Shown here in pieces: positions 24,301 through 29,525 of a DNA stretch of 53,001 nucleotides. The notes beneath the pieces are model-generated. The model was not told the DNA's origin. It was given only the letters and a program-made list of their open reading frames with translations, and did no database searches. This stretch comes from an uncultured Oscillospiraceae bacterium. Lineage in GTDB: Bacteria > Bacillota > Clostridia > Oscillospirales > Ruminococcaceae. Every line of letters starts with the position of its first letter. The first letter of the stretch is position 1. The translations under genes and the position numbers were made by a program. Where the stretch lies: contig CAJTVI010000010.1 in NCBI GenBank assembly GCA_910579545.1, positions 1 to 53,001 of the forward strand, given 5' to 3'.

Positions 24301-24340
24301 GACGGATACGGCGGCCGAGCTTTGGGAGATGTTTGGGTAA
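18398..24340 (+). CDS. Giant phage-type polyvalent protein with two HExxH modules
   Basis: About 1,980 residues if it starts at TTG 18398, which has a perfect AAAGGAGGTGAT site; the first 70 residues look non-coding and overlap a predicted RNA on the other strand, so a later start is possible. Module 1 (about residues 90-340) has AVHEVGHTI, a zincin motif (H206). Module 2 (about residues 350-565) has DIWTQTGWKIGADGKPRMEI and LLHEVQHAIQ (H474) with GEIEADA (E555) as third ligand, resembling domain LPD23 of large polyvalent proteins. Residues 580-720 are AT-richer and partly low complexity. The remaining two thirds are helical with one hydrophobic stretch (MILIGFVYSYIFDDLF). Such proteins are thought to be injected with phage or conjugative DNA. 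A strong terminator follows. Confidence 0.75.
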   Translation: MYSATGQKIKAASEMQPLSSGAAAGNPALNHRQTAVEARTQPGAVPLMSARTHGVSTAVGPALSEAAGAASAIKITDLLGLVKGQMDGFLSEDVRARLGTQTRRSPEFGAALRYDLGMGGGTPALFPGINLDQSGAIMDDAARQLAVQSGRASEAELAAMDRMAEAKGLRMRYIYHPAGEVDGWVSGDTITVNLASESDAFGTAVHEVGHTIKAADAGRFARFEQAVLRLAAQDAELGRYAQAVRTAYTAENSPARASLLGADGQLNEAAVNEEVALKLAEQLVGDPEKLTQAVTRERGLGEMLLDFIRGIKNSIAIRLTGSQKAMLDEAERTLVNLLRGEGGSVEGKRYSFVGERAYLTDAERRDMSLAEQMAADKVSSSDIWTQTGWKIGADGKPRMEIDDSKAVYHTEHAADAQTLGEVLEHPELYRRHPELAKMPFRQEDIMPGALQGKYLGKDKGFVMRRGASKGALLHEVQHAIQEIEGFTRGSSRETGIRQAMLEAYAKIKDTDGYKSLRTADARFRYVEAIAQNWNGREGMRKNWRQHYENAAGEIEADAVRRRANLSENRRKLLEPDLGGNIVNKETVSKDYIDMLVEMGYDENTVLHTKSIFEENHEGQNRRKRLGQAPRETAPNDYSDILIEMDIEEGANPQTRSASDEQYTGQGDAGRGYSGYGEKGRDNRGGTAAPGGRGKADTQGAYGGHPVRVGLERGIRRIDDDAKINLSVPYRTQKGQTLREYLTEQYPGMIWPIADPPAANAANAQAGPQAAQAAPAGSAQAAKAQEAQDATGAGPGLLASGKSLEIQQRQTREFVDKVAKGLGVPRWASREFLRPIAAELAESIKTTGRIDPGKADELFNTAFEQGIVIQDEMVQQYGELKKELRSTALTLDRETREGKSYNEWRKQFFGALNLTSDGMPVDVYYQELCERYPELFDSGLTHPADQAERILEVYKSIRTQAMNLDAYYGDDAEDFKAWAREEFDRALEELAGGVGKVRRLEADNARAAQPAQEPLPPMGYAEVERIQHEAKKLQRQADRAMARAALTAEDKKLVDMLLAGGTSEDYLRSKGQENLEEILKVYRARKAVEDTKRPVKAYNAKIKEQRDARAMAALEGTENWTDKQTGMQYSMETMPRNIRDISRGGEAGRRMVEEYFAPVQVHEAAATRMKNEYRARIAKLGLNQWESAYTQIYGELEALDGVQYKSKEREHLAEALEELKQEHGREINEKKAREAVPVFRKELDALFAQINQALVENGYEPVEYRKGYFTHFSENEMDSLLKNIVALVGHGSNPDDLLTSIAGLTAGFKPGRRWNPHALERKGFETAYDALKGFDLYLEVMADIIHHTGDIRNLWALAEAIRYKYGDEGIQEEIRRIRADETLTDSQRDDRLAEMGALGKSHLSRFVQELDEYTNLLAGKKSRYDRAVEYAIGRGIYRVMNKIESKVGANMVAFNPGSWLTNVLPVAQVAAEVGQGNMLRAARDTVKNWWHSDGFEDRSDFLTNRAGSQMLSRSKLQRASDFLSSPMQMIDGFASNMVTRAYYYKNLRAGMNPVEALQGADRQAAGLMADRSKGAMPTLFASKNPLTRMLTMFQLEPNNTLRHIAKDIPDMGDKASEIWGMILIGFVYSYIFDDLFELLTGRRCALDPLDIFNEAMGDMTGFEVPNLVEEGYKAVKGEASREDFVTQPAGVAHTVANTAKNLAQEVPFVGGLLGGGRLPVSAAFPDIGNAWGYFGGWLDGNKSGLQALYGVGKELAKPMLYTAMPLGGGQLKKTAEGLDTMVRGGYYKQGRADNSDRSNFYQVRFGEEAAGLDERLARMEAAGADGVRPSKPDRTLTVNGEDVELGAAAYKQYLETRANGSYELLGYLPQLESAGADDALQTAYARRVQEYMAEVAREQAADAEPKPWVDAAREYAGAEGGEVNERLANAILARVIISMAKADKQPNGSSVKGSRKRNALAALEAVGFGTDTAAELWEMFG
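18417..18610 (-). ncRNA. Candidate structured small RNA antisense to the giant gene
   Basis: A consensus promoter (18617-18645) and a rho-independent terminator (14-bp stem 18422-18435 with 18439-18452, loop CGA, six T) enclose about 190 nt on the minus strand. Between them lie clean hairpins: 18590-18609 (9 bp), 18556-18569 (CGGTG/CACCG with a GAAA loop), 18491-18503, 18467-18480, and a GGGCGG/CCGCCC closing stem (18525-18530 with 18579-18584). No frame on this strand looks coding. I do not recognise a known RNA family. Confidence 0.55.
18617..18645 (-). promoter_or_regulatory. Promoter of the candidate small RNA
   Basis: Minus strand: -35 TTGACA (18640-18645), 17-bp spacer, -10 TATTTT (18617-18622). 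Confidence 0.65.
20373..20549 (+). CDS. Small protein nested in another frame of the giant gene
   Basis: 58 residues from ATG 20373, with AAGGAG eight bases upstream. The sequence (MNNTPDKVTREEVIRAMAKR, EGITEEELLRQEDAEKRIRR, then HMAVILFGWDWNEEYAE) has the charge and helix pattern of a real protein. The giant frame over the same bases is Gly-rich and repetitive. So the giant gene may be a fusion across a former gene boundary, or the two truly overlap. Family unknown. Confidence 0.55.
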   Translation: MNNTPDKVTREEVIRAMAKREGITEEELLRQEDAEKRIRREHMAVILFGWDWNEEYAE

Positions 24341-24373
24341 GGGCCGAGGGGCTGATGTGCCGATGTAAGAAAA

Positions 24374-24412
24374 GGCCCCCGCCCGGCGGATGGCCGGGCG
24401 GGGGTGGGTTTT
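24374..24412 (+). terminator. Terminator of the giant gene
   Basis: Perfect 12-bp stem CCCCCGCCCGGC/GCCGGGCGGGGG (24376-24387 with 24393-24404) followed by TGGGTTTT. Confidence 0.75.
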
Positions 24413-24435
24413 AGGGGGAGTTTTGGACGTGCGGG

Positions 24436-24458
24436 GTACACAGTTAGGTACACACTTT
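24436..24458. repeat. GTACAC repeat, right copy (possible integrase arm site)
   Basis: Imperfect direct copy of 14076-14098, sharing GTACAC, TT and GGTACACACTT. The AT-rich stretch to the right (24459-24567) has no supported gene. Confidence 0.5.
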
Positions 24459-24567
24459 TTTGCTTTGATGCCTTAAAAATGAAATGTATGTTTCGCAATG
24501 AAAACAAAATACGATGAATTAACGGCGAAAATTGAGAGAGGAAATAAAGGCATTTTGTGCTGGAGGC

Positions 24568-24592
24568 GGTTCGAATCCCTCTCTTTCCGCCA
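24568..24592 (+). repeat. Right attachment repeat (attR core)
   Basis: 25 bp identical to the 3' end of tRNA-Ser, with no tRNA upstream of it. It is not a second tRNA gene. Confidence 0.9.
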
Positions 24593-24597
24593 TCGGG

Positions 24598-24633
24598 CCG
24601 CCGCAGGCGATAAAACGCCTGCGGCGGTTTTTT
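24598..24633 (+). terminator. Displaced host terminator of tRNA-Ser
   Basis: Perfect 12-bp stem CCGCCGCAGGCG/CGCCTGCGGCGG with loop ATAAAA and six T, 6 bp after the right repeat. Before integration it lay directly behind tRNA-Ser. Confidence 0.8.
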
Positions 24634-24733
24634 GTGTTCCCGCCAGGAAAGGGCCCGGCCAGCCCCTTTGTGCCGCGCCGCGGCCGGGGCCCCGCCGGCC
24701 GAAGGCCGCCCCCCTTTTTTGCACGGCAGCGGA

Positions 24734-25915
24734 TCAGTTGAGCGCCACATAGCCGGTTTGCTCGATGATCCACTGGCCCTGGGGCGAGAGGATCCAATCC
24801 AGCAGGGCGGCCAGCTCGGTTTGATGGCTTTCGGGGGCGGGCAGGCCGATGGGCGCGGCGGTGACCGCGTAAAACTCGCTGGAGATGGGGTAGCTGCCGT
24901 CCCGGATGCTCTCCCGGGTGGGCGCGGCGCCGTTTAAAGCCAGCAGGCGGATCTGGTCGTTTTCCACCATCTGGGTGGAGTAATAGCGAAAGGAAAAGCC
25001 AATGGCGTTTTGGTAGTTGCGGTAGCTGGCCACCCGGGAGATGATGCCGCCCATATCGGCCACCACGTCCTCCTTCTCCGGCTCCATGAGGGGGGTATCC
25101 CCCATCAGGCGCTCGAGGGCGGACTGGCTGCCGCTGTTTTCGGCCCGCTGGAAGGCCCGGATGGGCCGGTTCTGGCCGCCCACCTCGCGCCAGTTGGTGA
25201 TCGCGCCGGAGTAGATGCCCCGCACCTGCTCCACCGTAAGGCCCTGCACCGGGTTTTGGCTGTTGACAAAAAACACAAAGGCCTCCCGGCCAATGGGGGT
25301 CAGGTGCAGTTCCATCCCCGCCGCCCGCGCGGCGTCCAGCTGGTCCTGGGAGGGGGCCGCCGCAAAGATCACGTCCACCTCCCGGCCGATGAGCCGCTCG
25401 TAGGCCCCCACCGTGTTGCTGCAAACCACCGGGCCTTCGTACAGGGAATACTCCCGCTCCGGGTAGACCGCCTGGGCAAAGGCGGCGTACATGGGGTAAA
25501 GGGCGGTGGCCCCGTCCATGGTGGGCAGCAGCAGGTTATCCTCCAGCCGCAGGGTGGGCTCCTCCTCCAGCCGGACGGCCCTGGTGTCGGGCGCATAGGG
25601 CTGGTACTGCCCGAGCATCCCCAGCCGGTCGTCCAGGGTGGGGATCTGGTCCCGCCAGACGCCGTGGCCCACACAGAGCGCCGCCGCCGCGCACAGGGCC
25701 AGATAGCCGGCCAGCACCGCCTTTTTGCCCCGCCGCCCCAGCAGCACCCGCAAGCAGAGGGCGAGCAGCCCGGCCAGCCCCAGCAGGCCGGCCGCGTAGG
25801 TCACATAGGGCGGCGGGCCGCTGAGCAGCAGATAGGCCCAGCCCAAAAACAGCAAAAAGCCGCCCGGCAAAAGAATCAGCAGGCAGTACCCCAGATTTTT
25901 GATAGAGCGCTTCAT
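24734..25915 (-). CDS. PstS-like substrate-binding protein with N-terminal membrane segments
   Basis: 393 residues. Three hydrophobic segments (about residues 9-29, 36-58, 67-88) precede a periplasmic-binding-protein domain of the phosphate-binding type: DNLLLPTMDGATALYPMYAA, VDVIFAAAPS, REAFVFFVNSQNPV, GIYSGAITNWREVGG, FQRAENSGSQSAL. The order and wording match PstS-like proteins (PBP_like_2). Three membrane spans instead of a lipobox are unusual; the domain would be displayed outside, tethered to the membrane. No pst permease genes adjoin it, so it may be a sensor rather than a transporter part. ATG 25915 has GGAGG seven bases upstream. It lies just behind the tRNA-Leu terminator. Confidence 0.82.
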   Translation of the reverse strand: MKRSIKNLGYCLLILLPGGFLLFLGWAYLLLSGPPPYVTYAAGLLGLAGLLALCLRVLLGRRGKKAVLAGYLALCAAAALCVGHGVWRDQIPTLDDRLGMLGQYQPYAPDTRAVRLEEEPTLRLEDNLLLPTMDGATALYPMYAAFAQAVYPEREYSLYEGPVVCSNTVGAYERLIGREVDVIFAAAPSQDQLDAARAAGMELHLTPIGREAFVFFVNSQNPVQGLTVEQVRGIYSGAITNWREVGGQNRPIRAFQRAENSGSQSALERLMGDTPLMEPEKEDVVADMGGIISRVASYRNYQNAIGFSFRYYSTQMVENDQIRLLALNGAAPTRESIRDGSYPISSEFYAVTAAPIGLPAPESHQTELAALLDWILSPQGQWIIEQTGYVALN

Positions 25916-25930
25916 CCTGTACCCTCCGCA

Positions 25931-25968
25931 AAAAGAAAATCGGGGCAAGCGCTCTGACGCTTGCCCCG
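25931..25968 (-). terminator. Terminator of tRNA-Leu
   Basis: Perfect 11-bp stem CGGGGCAAGCG/CGCTTGCCCCG (25941-25951 with 25958-25968), followed on the minus strand by ATTTTCTTTTT. Confidence 0.8.
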
Positions 25969-25975
25969 ACGCCGG

Positions 25976-26060
25976 TGGTGCGAGGAACGAGACTTGAACT
26001 CGCAAGGTAAGAACCACACGCCCCTCAAACGTGCGCGTATGCCAATTCCGCCACCCTCGC
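25976..26060 (-). tRNA. tRNA-Leu (GAG anticodon)
   Basis: Acceptor GCGAGGG/TCCTCGC, anticodon arm CACGT-TTGAGGG-GCGTG with anticodon GAG, leucine-type long variable arm, T-loop GTTCAAGT, discriminator A, encoded CCA. Confidence 0.95.
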
Positions 26061-26091
26061 ACAGCAAAACACCCTATCAGGTGCGAATGAT

Positions 26092-26121
26092 ATTGTACCA
26101 CATCCGGCCGGGCCGCGTCAA
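26092..26121 (-). promoter_or_regulatory. tRNA-Leu promoter
   Basis: Minus strand: -35 TTGACG (26116-26121), 18-bp spacer, -10 TACAAT (26092-26097). Confidence 0.7.
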
Positions 26122-26272
26122 GCATTTTTCGCTATATGCTGCCGTATCCTGCATCCCATGGTCAAAAAAGCGCCGAGGCTGCTCCCGCATCCTCAAACCC
26201 GCAAGGGCGGAGCCGGGTTATCAGCGGGCGTGCGGACGGCGGCATCCCCGCCGGGGCCGCGCGGGCGCCTGT

Positions 26273-26866
26273 TCAGGGGGTGCGCTCCCCCTGTGCGCGG
26301 GTGCGGTGGGTGCTGGGGAACCAGACCGCGGGGGTAAACACCGAGATGCCCATCACCGTTTCGTCGGTGGGGTTGGAGAGGATGTGGGGCAGGTTTGAGC
26401 AGATCAGGGTGGTGTCGCCGGCGCACAAATGGATGCTTTTGCCCTCCACGATCACGTCCAGCTCCCCCTTTTCCACCAGCACGATCTCCTCGCTGGGGTG
26501 GATGACCGGCAGTTCCCCGTCCACGCTGTGGGGGTCCAGTTCAAACCGGGTCATCATGGACTGCGGCACAAACTCCGCGCCGGGCATCGGGCTTAAAATC
26601 TGGTAGTGGACGCTGGAATTGGGCTGGGACATCAGGATCATATTCTCTTTGCGGGTGGTCAGGCCCGGCTGGTTCTCGTCGCCCAAAAACAGGTAGGTGG
26701 GCACATCCAGCGCCGCGCTGAGCTTGCGCAGGGTGGAGAGGGAAGGGTCGGTCAGGCCGCGCTCGATCTGGGAGATGTACCCGATGGACAGCCCGGTCGT
26801 TTGGGCAAGTGCCTTGAGGGTAATCCCCCGCCCTTTGCGGATGGAGCGGATGTGGTCTCCCAGCAT
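26273..26866 (-). CDS. XRE regulator with C-terminal cupin domain
   Basis: 197 residues. Helix-turn-helix in residues 5-60 (IRSIRKGRGITLKALAQTTG, then GYISQIERGLTDPSLSTL), linker, then a cupin barrel (about residues 115-190: IHPSEEIVLVEKGELDVIVE, then LCAGDTTLICSNLPHILSN). Regulators of this PuuR/SinR-cupin type sense small metabolites such as amines, amino acids or peptides. It is divergent from the epimerase-DUF819-hydrolase operon and 353 bp away, so it is the likely regulator of that operon. ATG 26866 has AGGAGG; the open frame upstream crosses its own promoter. Confidence 0.9.
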   Translation of the reverse strand: MLGDHIRSIRKGRGITLKALAQTTGLSIGYISQIERGLTDPSLSTLRKLSAALDVPTYLFLGDENQPGLTTRKENMILMSQPNSSVHYQILSPMPGAEFVPQSMMTRFELDPHSVDGELPVIHPSEEIVLVEKGELDVIVEGKSIHLCAGDTTLICSNLPHILSNPTDETVMGISVFTPAVWFPSTHRTRAQGERTP

Positions 26867-26914
26867 GAAAGCCCTCCTGTTTTTAACAGTGTATAAAAAA
26901 ACCGCGTTTTTTTT

Positions 26915-26943
26915 AGTATACTGCAAACGCAAACCCGCGTCAA
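26915..26943 (-). promoter_or_regulatory. Promoter of the XRE-cupin gene
   Basis: Minus strand: -35 TTGACG (26938-26943), 17-bp spacer, -10 TATACT (26915-26920). Confidence 0.75.
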
Positions 26944-27052
26944 TCAAGGCGCGGCACGGGGGCGGCCCTTTGCGGCGTTTGCCCGGCTGCCGGCAAAAAT
27001 GCCGCCGTATCGCCTTGCCCGGCACAGGCGGTACGGGCATTTCAGGAGCGTG

Positions 27053-27073
27053 CAAAAATTCTAAAAATTTTTG
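27053..27073. promoter_or_regulatory. Operator-like palindrome between regulator and operon
   Basis: CAAAAATT and AATTTTTG, 5 bp apart, in the AT-rich divergent region. A candidate binding site for the XRE-cupin protein or CodY; not assigned further. Confidence 0.35.
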
Positions 27074-27160
27074 TATATGTAAAATATATCCCTCCAATCC
27101 TTTCGTTTTTATTCAAATTTTCCGATAATCCTGAATTTTTTGGCTTTTTTGCCAAAACGC

Positions 27161-27189
27161 TTGACGGATAATTTTAGAAATAGTAATAT
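27161..27189 (+). promoter_or_regulatory. Promoter of the dipeptide epimerase operon
   Basis: -35 TTGACG (27161-27166), 17-bp spacer, -10 TAATAT (27184-27189). Confidence 0.7.
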
Positions 27190-27219
27190 TCAGTTAATCA
27201 AGTAAGGAGGCGGTAACCC

Positions 27220-28293
27220 ATGAAGATCACCGACATCAAGGCAGAACTGTTCAAGGTCCCTCTTAAAAAGCCGTTCCGCATCGCCTTTGCGGTGCAGGAC
27301 CACTCGGTCAACGTGCTGGTCAAGATCACCACCGACGAGGGGGTTTGGGGCATTGGCGAGGCGGCCCCGTTCGAGCCGGTCACCGGGGAGAACGCGGCCA
27401 TGATTTTGGAGGCGCTCAAGCTGTTCCGGCAGGGGCTGGTGGGCACCGACCCGATGGACCTGGAGGGCGCGCACCGGATGATGGACCGGCTGCTGAGCGG
27501 CAACACCTCGGCCAAGGCGGCGGTGGACATCGCCCTGTACGACATCCGGGGCAAGGTGATGGGCCAGCCGCTGTACAAGGTGCTGGGGGGCGGCTGCAAT
27601 CAGGTCGTGACCGACATGACCATCGGCATCGACGAGCCGGAGCAGATGGCCCAGGAGGCCCGGGAGCGGGTGGAGCGGGACGGCTTTACCATCCTCAAGG
27701 TCAAGGCGGGCATCTGCCCGGCGGACGATGTGCGCGCGCTGACCCTGATCCGGGAGGCGGTGGGCCCCGCGGTGCGGCTGCGGGTGGACGCAAACCAGGG
27801 CTACACCGTAAGCGACGCGGTGCAGACCCTCAAGGCCTTTGAGGCGCTGGGCGTGGAGGCCGTGGAGCAGTGCCTGCCCTGGTGGGACCTGGAGGGTGCG
27901 CGGCTGGTGCGCTCCAAGGTAAACCTGAAGGTGATGCTGGACGAGTCCATCCACTCCCCCATGGACGCCGCACGGGCCTGCCGGCTGGACGCGGCGGATA
28001 TTTTAAACATCAAGCTGATGAAGTGCGGCGGGCTGTACCCGGCGCAGAAGATCAACGCCATTGCCGAGGCAAACCATGTGCAGTGCATGGTGGGCTGCAT
28101 GCTGGAGACCAAGGTGGCCATTGCGGCGGGGGTAAGCCTGGTTGCGGCCAAGCAGAACATCACCGAGGCCGACTGCGACAGCTTTATGTACGCCGTGGAC
28201 CCCGAGATGGGCATGCCCGGCGGCTTTGCGGTGGAGGGCGGGGTATACACCCTGACCGACAAGCCGGGCCTTGGCCTTGATTTTGATTTTTGA
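27220..28293 (+). CDS. Dipeptide epimerase (enolase superfamily)
   Basis: 357 residues of the muconate-lactonizing-enzyme subgroup. Catalytic KxK at K160/K162 (ILKVKAG), metal ligands D190 (VDANQG), E216 (VEQCLP) and D241 (LDESI), and second acid/base K265 (NIKLMKCGG) are all present. The DxD pair at D318/D320 (ADCDSF) is the feature that marks dipeptide epimerases, because it binds the dipeptide amino group. The enzyme would invert the alpha-carbon of one residue of a dipeptide such as L-Ala-D/L-Glu; the exact substrate is unknown. ATG 27220 has AAGGAGG. First gene of a three-gene operon with a DUF819 membrane protein and a peptidase-like hydrolase. Confidence 0.92.
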   Translation: MKITDIKAELFKVPLKKPFRIAFAVQDHSVNVLVKITTDEGVWGIGEAAPFEPVTGENAAMILEALKLFRQGLVGTDPMDLEGAHRMMDRLLSGNTSAKAAVDIALYDIRGKVMGQPLYKVLGGGCNQVVTDMTIGIDEPEQMAQEARERVERDGFTILKVKAGICPADDVRALTLIREAVGPAVRLRVDANQGYTVSDAVQTLKAFEALGVEAVEQCLPWWDLEGARLVRSKVNLKVMLDESIHSPMDAARACRLDAADILNIKLMKCGGLYPAQKINAIAEANHVQCMVGCMLETKVAIAAGVSLVAAKQNITEADCDSFMYAVDPEMGMPGGFAVEGGVYTLTDKPGLGLDFDF

Positions 28294-28323
28294 CCGTACT
28301 ATTTTGTGAGAGGGGAATCGTTT

Positions 28324-29493
28324 ATGGAAGGTACCTTGTTTTCGTCCGAGGGGGCATTGCTGTTTATCATCTTTCTGATCGTGGCCGGCGGGCTGTGGCT
28401 CCAGCGCTTTAAGGCCTTTAAGGCGCTGGGCCCCGCGCTGACCGTTATCCTCACCGGCATCCTGCTGTCTAATCTTAAAATCGTGCCGGTCTCCAGCCCC
28501 ACCTACGACGCCATCAGCAGCTACTGCGTGCCGCTCTCGGTGTCCATCTGCCTTTTGAGCCTGGATCTGCGCCAGATGAAAAAGCTCACCAAGGAGCCCA
28601 TCCTGGCCCTTATTTCGGCAGCCTTCAGCGTCTGTTTGGCGGCCTTTGTGTTCGGCATCCTGTTTGCCGGGAAGATCGACGAGGGCTGGAAGGTCTCCGG
28701 CATGTTCGTGGGCACCTACACCGGCGGCAGCTCCAACCTCACCGCCATTGCCGTGGGGCTCAACGCCGCCAAGACCACCATCGCCTCGGCCAACGCGGCG
28801 GACTATGTGGTGGGCATCCCCACCCTGCTTTTGATGTTTGCCATGCCGGCCATCTACAAAAACTCCAAGGCCCTTAAAAAGCTGTGGCCCTACGAGATGA
28901 CCGCCGAGGAGCTGCTGGGCGACGGCGACCACGAGGAACTGATGGCCTCCAAGGAGTGGTCGATCCAGGAGATCGCCTGGCTGCTGTCCATCGGGTTTGG
29001 CACGGTGTGGGTGTCCACCCAGCTTGCGGGGATGCTGTTCGGCAGCGATTTCCGCAGCGCGGGGCGCATCCTGCTCATCACCACCTTCTCGATCCTGCTG
29101 GCCCAGCTGCCGGCCGTGCGCCGCTTGCGGGGCAACTTTGACCTTGGGCTGTTTGTGGCGCTGCTCTTTTTGAGCACCATCGGCTTTGCGGTGGACCTCA
29201 TGCAGTTTTTTGGCTCCACCTTTTACATCACCCTCTTCTGCCTGTGCGTGATCCTGTTCAGCAGCCTGCTGCACCTGGCCATCACCCGCCTGTTGAAGAT
29301 CCGGTTCGAGTATGTGCTGCTCTCGATCGTGGGCTGCATCTCGGACGGCCCCACCGCGGCGCTGGTGGCCTCCAGCGCCCAGTGGAAGATCCTCATCAAC
29401 ATCGGCCTGCTCATGGGGGTGCTGGCCGGGGCCCTGGGCAACTACGCGGGCATCTCGGTGGCGTATGCCATCCGGGCCGTCTTAGGGCTTTAA
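28324..29493 (+). CDS. DUF819 family membrane protein (putative transporter)
   Basis: 389 residues with about 10-11 membrane helices. It belongs to the DUF819 (YjcL-like) family, recognisable from KALGPALTVILTGILLSNL, MFVGTYTGGSSNLTAIA and the late ISDGPTAALVASSAQW. Members are thought to be carriers for carboxylates or amino-acid derivatives; the substrate is unproven. ATG 28324 is preferred over GTG 28306 because AGAGGGGA lies between them at the right distance. It sits 30 bp after the dipeptide epimerase, so a role in dipeptide or amino-acid uptake or export is plausible. Confidence 0.88.
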   Translation: MEGTLFSSEGALLFIIFLIVAGGLWLQRFKAFKALGPALTVILTGILLSNLKIVPVSSPTYDAISSYCVPLSVSICLLSLDLRQMKKLTKEPILALISAAFSVCLAAFVFGILFAGKIDEGWKVSGMFVGTYTGGSSNLTAIAVGLNAAKTTIASANAADYVVGIPTLLLMFAMPAIYKNSKALKKLWPYEMTAEELLGDGDHEELMASKEWSIQEIAWLLSIGFGTVWVSTQLAGMLFGSDFRSAGRILLITTFSILLAQLPAVRRLRGNFDLGLFVALLFLSTIGFAVDLMQFFGSTFYITLFCLCVILFSSLLHLAITRLLKIRFEYVLLSIVGCISDGPTAALVASSAQWKILINIGLLMGVLAGALGNYAGISVAYAIRAVLGL

Positions 29494-29525
29494 CCGGCCG
29501 CAAGGCCCCCTGAAAGGAGCGTTCC

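Larger units (their letters stand above)
14029..24592. mobile_element. Integrated element at tRNA-Ser (decayed prophage or satellite), 10.6 kb
   Basis: It is bounded by the 25-bp direct repeat of the tRNA-Ser 3' end. Contents from left to right: terminator, a gene remnant, antitoxin-like and RelE-like genes, DUF1902, SF1 helicase, XRE regulator, candidate RNA, giant polyvalent protein with a nested gene. The base composition of the left half is clearly lower in GC than the flanking chromosome. No integrase, relaxase, portal, capsid or terminase gene is present. The polyvalent protein is a phage or conjugative-element cargo type, so this is the remains of a larger element or a satellite that borrows functions. 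Confidence 0.85.

Noticed and set aside
24568..24592. Second tRNA-Ser gene
   Set aside because: Only the last 25 bp of a tRNA are present; the bases upstream do not form D or anticodon arms.
14029..24592. Retron or CRISPR system in the element
   Set aside because: No reverse transcriptase, no cas-like gene and no regularly spaced repeats were found, despite the candidate RNA.
24043..24750. Minus frame across the right element end
   Set aside because: It runs over attR, the displaced terminator and the end of the giant gene; no ribosome site.
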